Shown here piece after piece: positions 1-6,776 of a stretch of 7,890 bases of DNA (position 1 is its first letter; each line of letters starts with the position of its first letter). The notes below the pieces were generated by a model. The model was given only the letters and a program-made list of their open reading frames with translations, ran no database searches and was not told the DNA's origin. Origin of the DNA: an uncultured Robinsoniella sp. (lineage in GTDB: Bacteria; Bacillota; Clostridia; Lachnospirales; Lachnospiraceae); the NCBI GenBank assembly GCA_900539655.1, contig UQCR01000192.1, positions 1 to 7,890 on the forward strand, read 5' to 3'. The position numbers were made by a program, and so were the translations under genes.

Positions 1-834
1 AATTCGGAAAGTTTTTTTACCGCCGGTGAACTGGCTACTCTCTTTAACATACCAAAACAGACATTGCTTTATTATGACAAAATGAACCTTCTTACGCCTG
101 AATTTATTGCGGAAAACGGCTATAGGCATTATTCTTTAAAGCAGTATTTGACACTTGAAGTTATTGTTAATCTACGAAAACTTGATATTCCTATTTCAAA
201 AATCAAAGAATATATAGAAAATCGCGATATAGATGCATTTGATAAACTTTTATTAGAAAAAAAATGTGAATGTGATGAAATAATTGAAAAAAATCTAAAA
301 ATAAAAAACAGCTTAAATACTGTGTTTGCCCAATTGGAGAAAACGCGCAGCAGCAGATTAAACCAAATAACTTTAGAATTTCAAAAAGAAAAATACTTTT
401 TTATCAGCGACCTCAGTAAAACCAGAATTGGTAAAAAAAGAATCGAAATCATGGCCCATCATAACCAAAAAGCTTTTTCTAAACAACATTTTAAAGAAAA
501 AAATATCGGCTGGATCATAAATAAAGAAAACTTTTTCAGTACTGATAAAGCCAATATAAACAACACCTGTGCATTTTTTTCTGCTGTCAGTCCTTCTCAT
601 GCAGGAGCAAAATCCTGTATCAGCAGGCCTGCTGGTCTTTATCTTACTTTACGGTTTAAAGGCACATTCTACAGTCGGGCTTCAGAACTTGCACAAATGT
701 TTAAAAATTTTGCCGCAACCAACAATTTGCTTATTGTCGGCGATTTATATGTTTCTCCTCTAAAAAATCACTGGGTAACATCGAATCCAAATGAATACAT
801 TAATCAGATATCCATACAGGTAGAATACAAATAA
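1..834 (+). CDS. MerR-family transcriptional regulator with GyrI-like effector domain, 5' partial
   Basis: This is a one-component DNA-binding regulator, cut by the left edge. The frame is open from base 1, and the winged helix-turn-helix begins within the first few visible codons (FFTAGELATLFNIPKQTLLYYD). The TTG at 64 therefore lies inside the DNA-binding domain and is not the start. A typical MerR N-terminus follows (YYDKMNLLTPEF, then ENGYRHYS), then a charged dimerisation helix rich in K and E around bases 240-350. The C-terminal half resembles the GyrI/BltR effector-binding fold, with a GLYLTLRFKGTFY strand and a late IVGDLYV motif. At 277 visible residues it is close to the usual 270-280 of BltR/BmrR-like proteins, so only a few residues are missing. 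Such regulators bind a small, often hydrophobic or cationic, ligand and remodel promoters with long spacers. It converges on cobN. Its ligand and targets cannot be read from the sequence. Confidence 0.88.
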   Translation, partial: NSESFFTAGELATLFNIPKQTLLYYDKMNLLTPEFIAENGYRHYSLKQYLTLEVIVNLRKLDIPISKIKEYIENRDIDAFDKLLLEKKCECDEIIEKNLKIKNSLNTVFAQLEKTRSSRLNQITLEFQKEKYFFISDLSKTRIGKKRIEIMAHHNQKAFSKQHFKEKNIGWIINKENFFSTDKANINNTCAFFSAVSPSHAGAKSCISRPAGLYLTLRFKGTFYSRASELAQMFKNFAATNNLLIVGDLYVSPLKNHWVTSNPNEYINQISIQVEYK

Positions 835-865
835 AACCGGCTGAGCCAATGTCTCAGCCGGTTTT
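833..865. terminator. Bidirectional rho-independent terminator between merR-like gene and cobN
   Basis: A perfect 13-base inverted repeat, AAAACCGGCTGAG (833-845) and CTCAGCCGGTTTT (853-865), encloses a 7-base loop. The GC-rich core is flanked by A on one side and T on the other, so it can end transcription in both directions. It overlaps the stop codon of the regulator and lies 2 bases beyond the cobN stop, as expected for two convergent genes. Confidence 0.93.
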
Positions 866-867
866 AT

Positions 868-3800
868 TTAATCAGCTCGCTCTTCTATTTCTCCCTCAAT
901 ATCCAGGAGCAATTTCTGCAGCTCTTTTTTAGTTTTGGACTTAGCGTTCCACATTTGTCTTTGCTCCGCCTCTAGCAGCACTTCTGCAATTCTGTGCAAA
1001 GCCCAAGGATTTACTTCTTCCATCCATTGCCGTATTTCTGGATCAAGTGCATATTTTACTGCCAAATCTTCATACATCCAATCATCCATAACATCGCTGG
1101 TCGCATCCCATTGGTAACAATGTGCTACATAATTACCCATATCTGCCGCACCTTTATATCCATGCTCTTTCATGCCATTGATAAATTTGGGATTCATAAT
1201 TTCACCGCGAAAAACCCTTTTGACCTCTTCTTCTATAGTACGAACGACTACATGACTTTGATCTGTACTATCTGCACAATAAGTTCTTGGCATTTTACCG
1301 CTGCAGCTACGAACACCAGCAATTAATCCTCCATGGTAAGAATTAAAATCGTCTGCGCTCAACAAATTTATTTCTCTATTATCTATACCCATAACAGTAG
1401 CATCAATTCTACTCAACCGGCGTTTAAACAAATCCGGCATATAGGCTCCATTCTCACCATCGCCATAAACATGTGCCCCCCAACGAACATAGACTTGTGC
1501 CAGGTCATCGATCTTTTCCCAGTTTTTTTCTTCAAGTAAATACGCCACTCCTGCCCCATATCCACCAGGCGGGCATCCGAAAATACGATGTACAGCCTGT
1601 TTTGCGGCCTCTTCTTTTACAATTCCCTGCTGCTCAAGATACTCTATATCTTCTTTTAAATGTTTACTGATATAATTTATTTCATCACTTTCATCTAAAC
1701 TGGCAGCAAGCTTTACTGCCTTATCTAATAATGTAACTACGCAAGGCATACTGTCACGCATCATTCCTGTAATCCTTGCTGTAGCATCAATACGCGGCCT
1801 TTTAAGCTCAGCAATGCTCATAGCTTCCAAGCCAAGTACACGGCCACTGCCTTTTTGCCATATTGGCCTTATTCCCAAAAGATATAAAAACTGGGCAAAG
1901 CTTACGCCGTGAGTTCGCATATCCGATCCCATCACCATGCCAATAGTTTCCGGATATTTCCCCTCGTCGGCGATATATGCTTCTATCACTCCATCCGCTC
2001 TGGCTTTACCTACTTCCCATGCTACTTTTGTAGGTAATGTCTGTGGATCTACACCATAAAAGTTCCTTCCAGTTGGCAGCACATCAGCTCTGCCATTAGT
2101 TGGAGCACCGGCCACAGAAGGTTCAATGAATTCTCCCTTTAAACCTCGAAGAGTATTATTTAATTCGTCTATTGTTTTCGCAAGATTCGGTACTAAATTA
2201 CTGCAAATATAACGGCAAACAGTAGAAAACCGATCTTTTAAATCATCGGACATCACTGAATAATTCTTCTTTTGCAGCAATTCAGGTATATACTCAATGC
2301 TAAAATCAACTTCTGCCAAAGTTTCCAAAATATCAAGGCTTTCATTACGTATCTTATCTGCCAATTTACCATAAGTTAAACCTAGTTCAGGTATTTTTTG
2401 CGCACTGTTTTCCAACAATGTATAATAGTCGAATCCATAATGCTCTGCAAGTACTTTTGCTAAAGAAGGCACTGAACCATTTTCAAGTCTGCTCATCGCC
2501 AAAAGATACTCCAGCAAATTTTTACCTGTCGGAGGTTCTCCTAAAATATGCAGCCCCACACGTATTTGCATATTTTTAATATCTGTAAGATAGTTATGCA
2601 ACTTACTAACATATCCATCAAAATCGTTATCTTCTTTGATATCATTATTAAGATTACATTCCGCCGCTTTTTTCCTTATTAATTCGGCAGTATCACCCAA
2701 TTTATCCTGTTCATTATCTTTAAAATCAAGATATTCATCTAGCAACGATTCTAATTCAGCCATGTTGTCATAGAGCCCTGATGTACTCATCGGCGGGGTA
2801 AGATAATCGACCAGACACGCAGCACTACGGCGCTTTGCCTGAATTCCTTCGCCGATAACTGTAACTATATAATGATATAAATTGGGCAAATCTCCAATGC
2901 AAATGTCCGGGTAACAACCTTTAGACAATCCTGCTGCTTTACCTGGAAGCCACTCGACAGAACCATGTGTGCCAACATGTATTACTGCATCAGCCCGCCA
3001 TATTTCTCTTATCCAATAATAAAAGGCCAGATAATGGTGGGTTGGAGGAGCTACAGGATCATGATAAATTTTACCGCATTCTTCTCCAAAACCACGTGGA
3101 GGCTGAACCGTAATAATAACATTACCATTTGCAAGTCCCGGTATCAGTAATTTTTCATCATAGTTAAAAACATTGCCGAGTGGCTCTCCCCAAGCTTCAG
3201 TCATTTTTTCTCTAACATCTTTTGGCAAATTATCAAATAATTTTTTGTATTCTTCCAAGCCAACTTTGCCTAATGCTCCCTTAATCTGTTTATCCGTCAT
3301 AAATCTTCTATCATTAGTAGCACAGGCAATTACCTCTTCCATAAAACACTTACTGTTTTCAGGAATATGATCTATTACATATCCTTCCCGCTTCAATACA
3401 GACAAAAGCAGTCTTACACTTTCAGGTGAGTCCATACCAAGAGCAGTGCCTATATTTGAATTTGTTGGTGGATAATTATGAAAGATGATTGCAATTTTTT
3501 TATCTTTATTTGCTTTATGCCTTAAAGCCGCCCATTTGGAAGCTTTACTTACAAGCCGTTCTATTCTTTCAGCCATGGGCACATAATAAATTATATTATC
3601 TTCATCTCTGTATTTTCCAGCAACCGGAACACTATGCAGAGCGCCATCAAATTCAGGCATAGTTATGCTTATCGCAACTTCAACCGCACTCATTCCCTGA
3701 ATATTCTCCCGCCATTCTTCGGTAGAACGCATTAAAGTATATGCCTGCAATAATGGCACATTTAAATTTTTTAGTACACTTAGATCCAGGGAAACAGAAG

Positions 3801-4569
3801 CTGTCAGAGAAAACTTGATTGTATTTATTAAAGCATCAATTATGATTTTACCATCTTTAATAAAGTATTTGTTTACTGCTTCTTCGAGACCTGGAGCACC
3901 CATTTCCGGATTTTTTACACCATGGCTGAATACAGCAATAATATTAACTTTTTGCTTGGAACATTCTTCTACAAGTGCTTTTTGATAAGCCAGATTATCC
4001 AGCAGCCATTCATTGCGATAAAAAATAAGTCCTATGGTTGGATAATTAGGATTACAGAATTTTTCCTGATATTCTTCTAAAGAAGTATATACTTTGTCGG
4101 CATTAGGATGATAAATACCATTCCAAAGCATTTGCTGTGGTTGATTATATTCTAGCTCCAGGGCACAAAAGCGCTGTAAAAGCCACAACCATAAATTTTT
4201 AAAGTTTTCTATGCCTCCATATACACTGTATTTGGCTGTTAAAACATGATCATCGGCTTTAAAAATATTGCTGGCATTGCCCTCTGCTTCGCCACCGGCA
4301 TGAATCTTAAAGGCGATATCTCTCTTTTTCAAATAATTCAGTGCTCCCTGAAGGTAAGGTGTTTCTAATGTTACCCCCATCCACTCTATAATAACTACTT
4401 CGCTTCCTTCAAGCAACTGTTCCCAATAACAGTCCCATAAGCATCCTTCCGTTACTAAATAAGCAGCACCTTCGTCTTTTAAAATATTATCTTTTCTTAA
4501 GCTATTTAATGATTTTTTTGCCAATGCATAATAGCCATCAGTATTACTTAAAATAACGACTTTTGCCAT
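868..4569 (-). CDS. cobN: CobN/ChlH-family tetrapyrrole metal chelatase large subunit (CobN-like)
   Basis: This is a 1233-residue member of the CobN / magnesium chelatase H family, a normal length for CobN. These large proteins bind a porphyrin or corrin ring and insert a metal; classic CobN puts cobalt into hydrogenobyrinic acid a,c-diamide together with the ATPase pair CobS/CobT. Family hallmarks are present: HNYPP at 364-368 followed by IGTALGMDSPES, a His-rich stretch YHDPVAPPTHHY at about 502-513, the signature GTHGSVEWLPGK at 533-544, LPTGRN at 831-836, and a C-terminal NPWALHRIAEVLLEAEQR. No signal peptide is seen, so it is cytoplasmic. The ATG at 4569 is supported by GGAG nine bases upstream. 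The gene has its own promoter, with a terminator separating it from the upstream operon. No CobS, CobT, ChlI, ChlD or other corrin-synthesis gene is in the window. An alternative role, metal removal from haem as reported for the CobN-like HmuS of Bacteroides, is therefore possible. The family is certain; the substrate and metal are not. Confidence 0.93.
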   Translation of the reverse strand: MAKVVILSNTDGYYALAKKSLNSLRKDNILKDEGAAYLVTEGCLWDCYWEQLLEGSEVVIIEWMGVTLETPYLQGALNYLKKRDIAFKIHAGGEAEGNASNIFKADDHVLTAKYSVYGGIENFKNLWLWLLQRFCALELEYNQPQQMLWNGIYHPNADKVYTSLEEYQEKFCNPNYPTIGLIFYRNEWLLDNLAYQKALVEECSKQKVNIIAVFSHGVKNPEMGAPGLEEAVNKYFIKDGKIIIDALINTIKFSLTASVSLDLSVLKNLNVPLLQAYTLMRSTEEWRENIQGMSAVEVAISITMPEFDGALHSVPVAGKYRDEDNIIYYVPMAERIERLVSKASKWAALRHKANKDKKIAIIFHNYPPTNSNIGTALGMDSPESVRLLLSVLKREGYVIDHIPENSKCFMEEVIACATNDRRFMTDKQIKGALGKVGLEEYKKLFDNLPKDVREKMTEAWGEPLGNVFNYDEKLLIPGLANGNVIITVQPPRGFGEECGKIYHDPVAPPTHHYLAFYYWIREIWRADAVIHVGTHGSVEWLPGKAAGLSKGCYPDICIGDLPNLYHYIVTVIGEGIQAKRRSAACLVDYLTPPMSTSGLYDNMAELESLLDEYLDFKDNEQDKLGDTAELIRKKAAECNLNNDIKEDNDFDGYVSKLHNYLTDIKNMQIRVGLHILGEPPTGKNLLEYLLAMSRLENGSVPSLAKVLAEHYGFDYYTLLENSAQKIPELGLTYGKLADKIRNESLDILETLAEVDFSIEYIPELLQKKNYSVMSDDLKDRFSTVCRYICSNLVPNLAKTIDELNNTLRGLKGEFIEPSVAGAPTNGRADVLPTGRNFYGVDPQTLPTKVAWEVGKARADGVIEAYIADEGKYPETIGMVMGSDMRTHGVSFAQFLYLLGIRPIWQKGSGRVLGLEAMSIAELKRPRIDATARITGMMRDSMPCVVTLLDKAVKLAASLDESDEINYISKHLKEDIEYLEQQGIVKEEAAKQAVHRIFGCPPGGYGAGVAYLLEEKNWEKIDDLAQVYVRWGAHVYGDGENGAYMPDLFKRRLSRIDATVMGIDNREINLLSADDFNSYHGGLIAGVRSCSGKMPRTYCADSTDQSHVVVRTIEEEVKRVFRGEIMNPKFINGMKEHGYKGAADMGNYVAHCYQWDATSDVMDDWMYEDLAVKYALDPEIRQWMEEVNPWALHRIAEVLLEAEQRQMWNAKSKTKKELQKLLLDIEGEIEERAD

Positions 4570-4578
4570 TTATTTCAG

Positions 4579-4582
4579 CTCC
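4579..4582 (-). promoter_or_regulatory. Ribosome binding site of cobN
   Basis: GGAG on the minus strand lies nine bases before the ATG at 4569. It supports this start over in-frame codons further in, and the protein begins at once with a family-like beta strand (MAKVVILSNTDG). Confidence 0.7.
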
Positions 4583-4586
4583 ATTA

Positions 4587-4601
4587 TCATAATTTATATC
4601 A
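4587..4601 (-). promoter_or_regulatory. Possible Fur-like operator in the cobN leader
   Basis: On the minus strand the sequence TGATATAAATTATGA matches 11 of the 14 defined positions of the 7-1-7 Fur box (TGATAAT N ATTATCA). It would lie in the short leader between the promoter and the ribosome binding site, where a bound repressor could block transcription. The region is very AT-rich, so a chance match is quite likely. Iron control would suit a haem or metal-chelate role. Confidence 0.25.
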
Positions 4602-4624
4602 TTTGATTAGTTCTAATAATAGCT

Positions 4625-4655
4625 ATAATAAACTATATAGTCATTGTATTGTCAA
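4625..4655 (-). promoter_or_regulatory. Putative sigma-A-type promoter of cobN with long spacer
   Basis: Read on the minus strand, a perfect -35 box TTGACA (4655-4650) is followed by two possible -10 boxes: TATTAT (4630-4625, 5 of 6 matches, 19-base spacer) or TTTATT (4632-4627, 4 of 6 matches, 17-base spacer). Transcription would begin near 4618, giving a leader of about 50 bases. A 19-base spacer is the hallmark of promoters activated by MerR-family regulators, and such a regulator is encoded just downstream of cobN. The leader is too short for a cobalamin riboswitch. Confidence 0.55.
4632..4641. promoter_or_regulatory. Perfect 10-base palindrome within the cobN promoter spacer
   Basis: ACTATATAGT is its own reverse complement and lies between the -35 and -10 boxes of the putative cobN promoter, a common place for an operator. 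It is offset towards the -10 box rather than centred in the spacer, and its AT content raises the odds of chance. Which regulator would bind it is unknown. Confidence 0.3.
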
Positions 4656-4662
4656 TCAAAAC

Positions 4663-4699
4663 AAAAAGAATCTCCGGATTGTTTCCGAAGATTCTTTTT
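4663..4699 (-). terminator. Rho-independent terminator of the reductase/binding-protein operon
   Basis: Arms at 4663-4678 and 4684-4699 pair over 16 positions with a single C/A mismatch, around a TTGTT loop. On the minus strand the stem ends in a run of T (TTTTTG, then TTTTG), just after the stop of the lipoprotein gene. It separates that operon from cobN. The + strand side also has a run of eight T, so it could work in both directions. Confidence 0.82.
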
Positions 4700-4712
4700 T
4701 TTAGCTAATCTT

Positions 4713-5681
4713 TCAATAGCCCTTTATCAGATGCTCGTTACTCATATCAAAAATATTGCCATAAGCAGCATTAGCTATACCTTTTATTGCATAGACACAA
4801 TTTTGTGTCGCACTATACAGATATCTATCCGGGATATTCGTTATATTATTTAAGCCTCGAAGTCCCTGCAAAGCCGGATCATTAAAATATTCCAGTTGAA
4901 AATTTCTGCTTGCTTCAGTTGCCATCTGACGTGGAGCCGAAACCATAAAAAAATCAGGATCACAAGCTACGACTAATTCTTTGGGAACGAACTGCCCATT
5001 ATATAAACCCATTTTAGCAATACCATTACATACGCGGGCTTTACTGCACAGTTCATCAAACATACACCCCTTACCGCCATAACTAGTCATCTGTGAGACA
5101 AGCATGCCAACAGGAACTGCTTCTTTTCTATTTTTCAGCTCTGCCGCAATTTCATCCAATTGGCGGTCAATTTCAGTTATTACTCTGACCCCGGCATTTT
5201 GTTCGTTTACAGCATCAGCAATCATTAAAATAGTTTTCTTAACTTCATCAACAGTATCTGGTCCTTTACACACGATTACACTAAATCCCAAATCTCTGTA
5301 GCCTTGTATCATCTCAGGCTTCGTCCATGTAGAAGCAATGATAAGATCAGGTTTAAGTTTTAAAACTGTTTCAAATGGGTAAAAATATAACTTTACCGGT
5401 ATTTGCCTGCTTTCTTCTACTATCCAGGAAATGCCAGGATCCGGCGCTGTTTTATGAACGGCAACCAAGCGGTCAGGCGGAACTATCCCTAGCGTCATTA
5501 CATCAAACCCTAATGAGAGAGTTAGAATGCGTTTTGGTTTTTCTGGCAATTCAACGATTGTACCTTCATAATCTCTGATAGCTCGCACATTCCCATTATT
5601 CATACTAATATCAATTTTGTCCGAGGTGCAGCCGGCTAGTAAAAAACTTATGAAAATAAATACTAAAAACTTCTTTAACAT
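4713..5681 (-). CDS. ABC transporter substrate-binding lipoprotein, BtuF/FecB-like (corrinoid, haem or siderophore type)
   Basis: This is a 322-residue extracytoplasmic solute-binding protein of the periplasmic-binding-protein-2 family. The N-terminus MLKKFLVFIFISFLLAGC is a lipoprotein signal: KK, a hydrophobic core, then the lipobox LAGC with Cys18 as the lipid-anchored residue. The mature domain opens with the family pattern of an Asp-Tyr-x-Gly strand, VELPEKPKRIL and a following LSLGFDVMTLGI. It continues with LKLKPDLIIAS, and a second lobe carrying a VGMLVS strand and the region FVPKELVVACDPDFFMVS. Family members bring cobalamin, haem, ferric siderophores or other metal chelates to a BtuCD/FecCD permease. 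No permease or ATPase gene is in the window, so it must use partners elsewhere or upstream. It is the last gene of its operon and starts 7 bases after the previous stop, without a good ribosome binding site of its own, which suggests translational coupling. The ligand cannot be told from sequence. Confidence 0.88.
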   Translation of the reverse strand: MLKKFLVFIFISFLLAGCTSDKIDISMNNGNVRAIRDYEGTIVELPEKPKRILTLSLGFDVMTLGIVPPDRLVAVHKTAPDPGISWIVEESRQIPVKLYFYPFETVLKLKPDLIIASTWTKPEMIQGYRDLGFSVIVCKGPDTVDEVKKTILMIADAVNEQNAGVRVITEIDRQLDEIAAELKNRKEAVPVGMLVSQMTSYGGKGCMFDELCSKARVCNGIAKMGLYNGQFVPKELVVACDPDFFMVSAPRQMATEASRNFQLEYFNDPALQGLRGLNNITNIPDRYLYSATQNCVYAIKGIANAAYGNIFDMSNEHLIKGY

Positions 5682-5688
5682 ATCGCTT

Positions 5689-5976
5689 TCATCTTAGTTG
5701 GAAAATAGCTGTATCAAATTTTCCCTGATTATAAGATACATCTTTCTTCAACTCAGTAAAATCTGTCTGCATATCCAATGATAAAGCAATTTTTTTTAGC
5801 CATTGCAACAAATTTTGCATTCCATATGGTAGTGATGCAATAATGTACTTTTGTCCCAACATTTCCTGTAAAAATTCAGCCAATGCTAAACCCAATTCCG
5901 GATATACAACTAATTTCAAGGCCGCCTCTGGTAATTGACTAATTTCCTTACTTTTACGTTCAGACTGTCTGATCAT
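5689..5976 (-). CDS. Small protein resembling an internal fragment of a nitrogenase component-1-like protein
   Basis: This is a 95-residue protein that is soluble, without signal peptide, membrane segment or any cysteine. Residues 14-67 follow the pattern of the middle Rossmann-like part of nitrogenase component 1 family proteins (NifD/NifE/BchN/CfbD relatives): QLPEAALKLVVYPELG, then LAEFLQEMLGQKY, LPYGM and a LQWLKKIALSL helix. Full-length members are 350-500 residues and carry cluster-binding cysteines; all of that is missing here, and there is no room for it between the flanking genes. The frame is nonetheless intact, with an excellent GGAGG five bases before its ATG, 17 bases after the activator gene and 7 bases before the lipoprotein gene. 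It may be the in-frame remnant of a deleted nitrogenase-like reductase subunit, kept as a small protein or only to carry ribosomes to the next start. The family call rests on pattern memory without a search, so confidence is moderate for the homology and high for the open frame. Confidence 0.6.
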   Translation of the reverse strand: MIRQSERKSKEISQLPEAALKLVVYPELGLALAEFLQEMLGQKYIIASLPYGMQNLLQWLKKIALSLDMQTDFTELKKDVSYNQGKFDTAIFQLR

Positions 5977-5981
5977 ATCTG

Positions 5982-5986
5982 CCTCC
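5982..5986 (-). promoter_or_regulatory. Strong ribosome binding site of the 95-residue gene
   Basis: GGAGG on the minus strand lies five bases before the ATG at 5976, inside the 17-base gap after the activator gene. It shows that this short frame is set up for translation from this start, although it looks like only a fragment of a larger family. Confidence 0.7.
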
Positions 5987-5993
5987 GAAAATT

Positions 5994-6761
5994 TTATTGC
6001 TGCAATGAACAGGCAGCTCCAAACGCAACTGTAAATTGCGGATATTTTAAAACGTTTACATCTGTAAATAGTTCGTCTTCAATAGCTTCTGCCAAAGCTG
6101 TATTATTTGCTGATCCACCGTCTAAATATACACCTTCAACACTTTCTGTTCCCATCATCCCAGCAATACGTCTTGCTATAGATTCATGTAAGCCCTTGAT
6201 AATTGACTCTTTAGGTGTCCCCTTTGCCAAGAGTGAAACTATCTCGCTTTCAGCAAAGACGACGCAGGTACTGTTTATTGCGGCAGCAGACACGGCCTGC
6301 TCAGACAGTGCTGCAAATTCATAAATAGAAGTATCTAAGATCCTTGCCGCCATCTCAAAAAATCTGCCAGTTCCAGCAGCACACTTATCATTCATTTTAA
6401 ATTCTAATAATTTTCCATTAGCATCCAATTGTATTATTTTAATATCCTGTCCGCCAATATTAATAATAACTTTCGCCGCAGCTCCGCTCAAAAGATGTAG
6501 CCCCAGAGCATTAGCAGAAACTTCATCAATAACTTTATCCGCACTATTCATAAGGTTTTTGCCATATCCTGTAGCCGCAACTCCCAGAATATCATCCTTA
6601 GATATATCAAGCTCCCGTATACCTTCTTCGATCACTTTATTTGCCAAAGCTTCCTGTCCCGGAGCTGTTGGTATCGCTTTATGCCAAATCAATGTATTAT
6701 TCTGAACAAATACTACTTTTATTGCGGTACTTCCCAAGTCTACACCAACTGAGTATTGCAT
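5994..6761 (-). CDS. BadF/BadG/HgdC-type ATP-dependent activator (archerase) of a 2-hydroxyacyl-CoA dehydratase-like reductase
   Basis: This is a 255-residue ATPase of the acetate-kinase/HSP70/actin fold, the usual length for HgdC. Family dimers hold one [4Fe-4S] cluster between subunits and use ATP hydrolysis to push single electrons at very low potential onto a partner of the HgdB/BcrC type. Visible motifs are phosphate-1 GVDLGSTAIK (6-15), AATGYGKN (62-69), phosphate-2 NIGGQDIK (101-108), the cluster region NDKCAAGTGRFFE with Cys127, a second cluster cysteine in NSTCVVFAESE (Cys166), and the adenosine motif LDGGSANN (213-220). Departures from common family motifs are Asn101 where Asp is usual in DIGGQDSK, Ile107 for Ser/Thr, and VSANALG (81-87) where many relatives have a Cys-His-Ala motif. 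It lies 15 bases after the HgdB-like gene, with GGAGG seven bases before its ATG, so the two are surely co-expressed. No acyl-CoA pathway gene is near, which argues for a non-classical substrate. Confidence 0.93.
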   Translation of the reverse strand: MQYSVGVDLGSTAIKVVFVQNNTLIWHKAIPTAPGQEALANKVIEEGIRELDISKDDILGVAATGYGKNLMNSADKVIDEVSANALGLHLLSGAAAKVIINIGGQDIKIIQLDANGKLLEFKMNDKCAAGTGRFFEMAARILDTSIYEFAALSEQAVSAAAINSTCVVFAESEIVSLLAKGTPKESIIKGLHESIARRIAGMMGTESVEGVYLDGGSANNTALAEAIEDELFTDVNVLKYPQFTVAFGAACSLQQ

Positions 6762-6768
6762 TTACAGT

Positions 6769-6773
6769 CCTCC
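6769..6773 (-). promoter_or_regulatory. Ribosome binding site of the activator gene
   Basis: GGAGG on the minus strand lies seven bases before the ATG at 6761, within the 15-base gap that follows the HgdB-like stop codon. It fixes the start, which places the phosphate-1 motif at residue 6 as in relatives. Confidence 0.7.
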
Positions 6774-6776
6774 CTC

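Noticed and set aside
64..66. TTG as start of the MerR-like gene
   Set aside because: It falls inside the helix-turn-helix region, and the frame is open with MerR-like residues back to base 1; the true start is outside the window.
994..1670. Several + strand open frames across cobN
   Set aside because: They are antisense to strongly conserved CobN sequence, have no recognisable protein features, and are best explained as shadows of it.
868..4569. Magnesium chelatase ChlH for bacteriochlorophyll
   Set aside because: The protein shares the family fold, but its motifs and C-terminus read as CobN type and no photosynthesis gene is near; distant homology is kept only as a family-level statement.
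4570..4712. Cobalamin riboswitch upstream of cobN
   Set aside because: Only about 50 bases separate the likely transcription start from the ATG, and the rest of the gap is promoter and terminator; no B12-box-like sequence was seen.
4644..4853. Short + strand frame spanning the terminator and the end of the lipoprotein gene
   Set aside because: It runs through the hairpin terminator and antisense to the conserved lipoprotein C-terminus, with no family resemblance.
5935..6324. 129-residue + strand frame opposite the activator gene
   Set aside because: It is antisense to the cluster and nucleotide motifs of the activator and reads as low-complexity Ser/Ala/Thr sequence.
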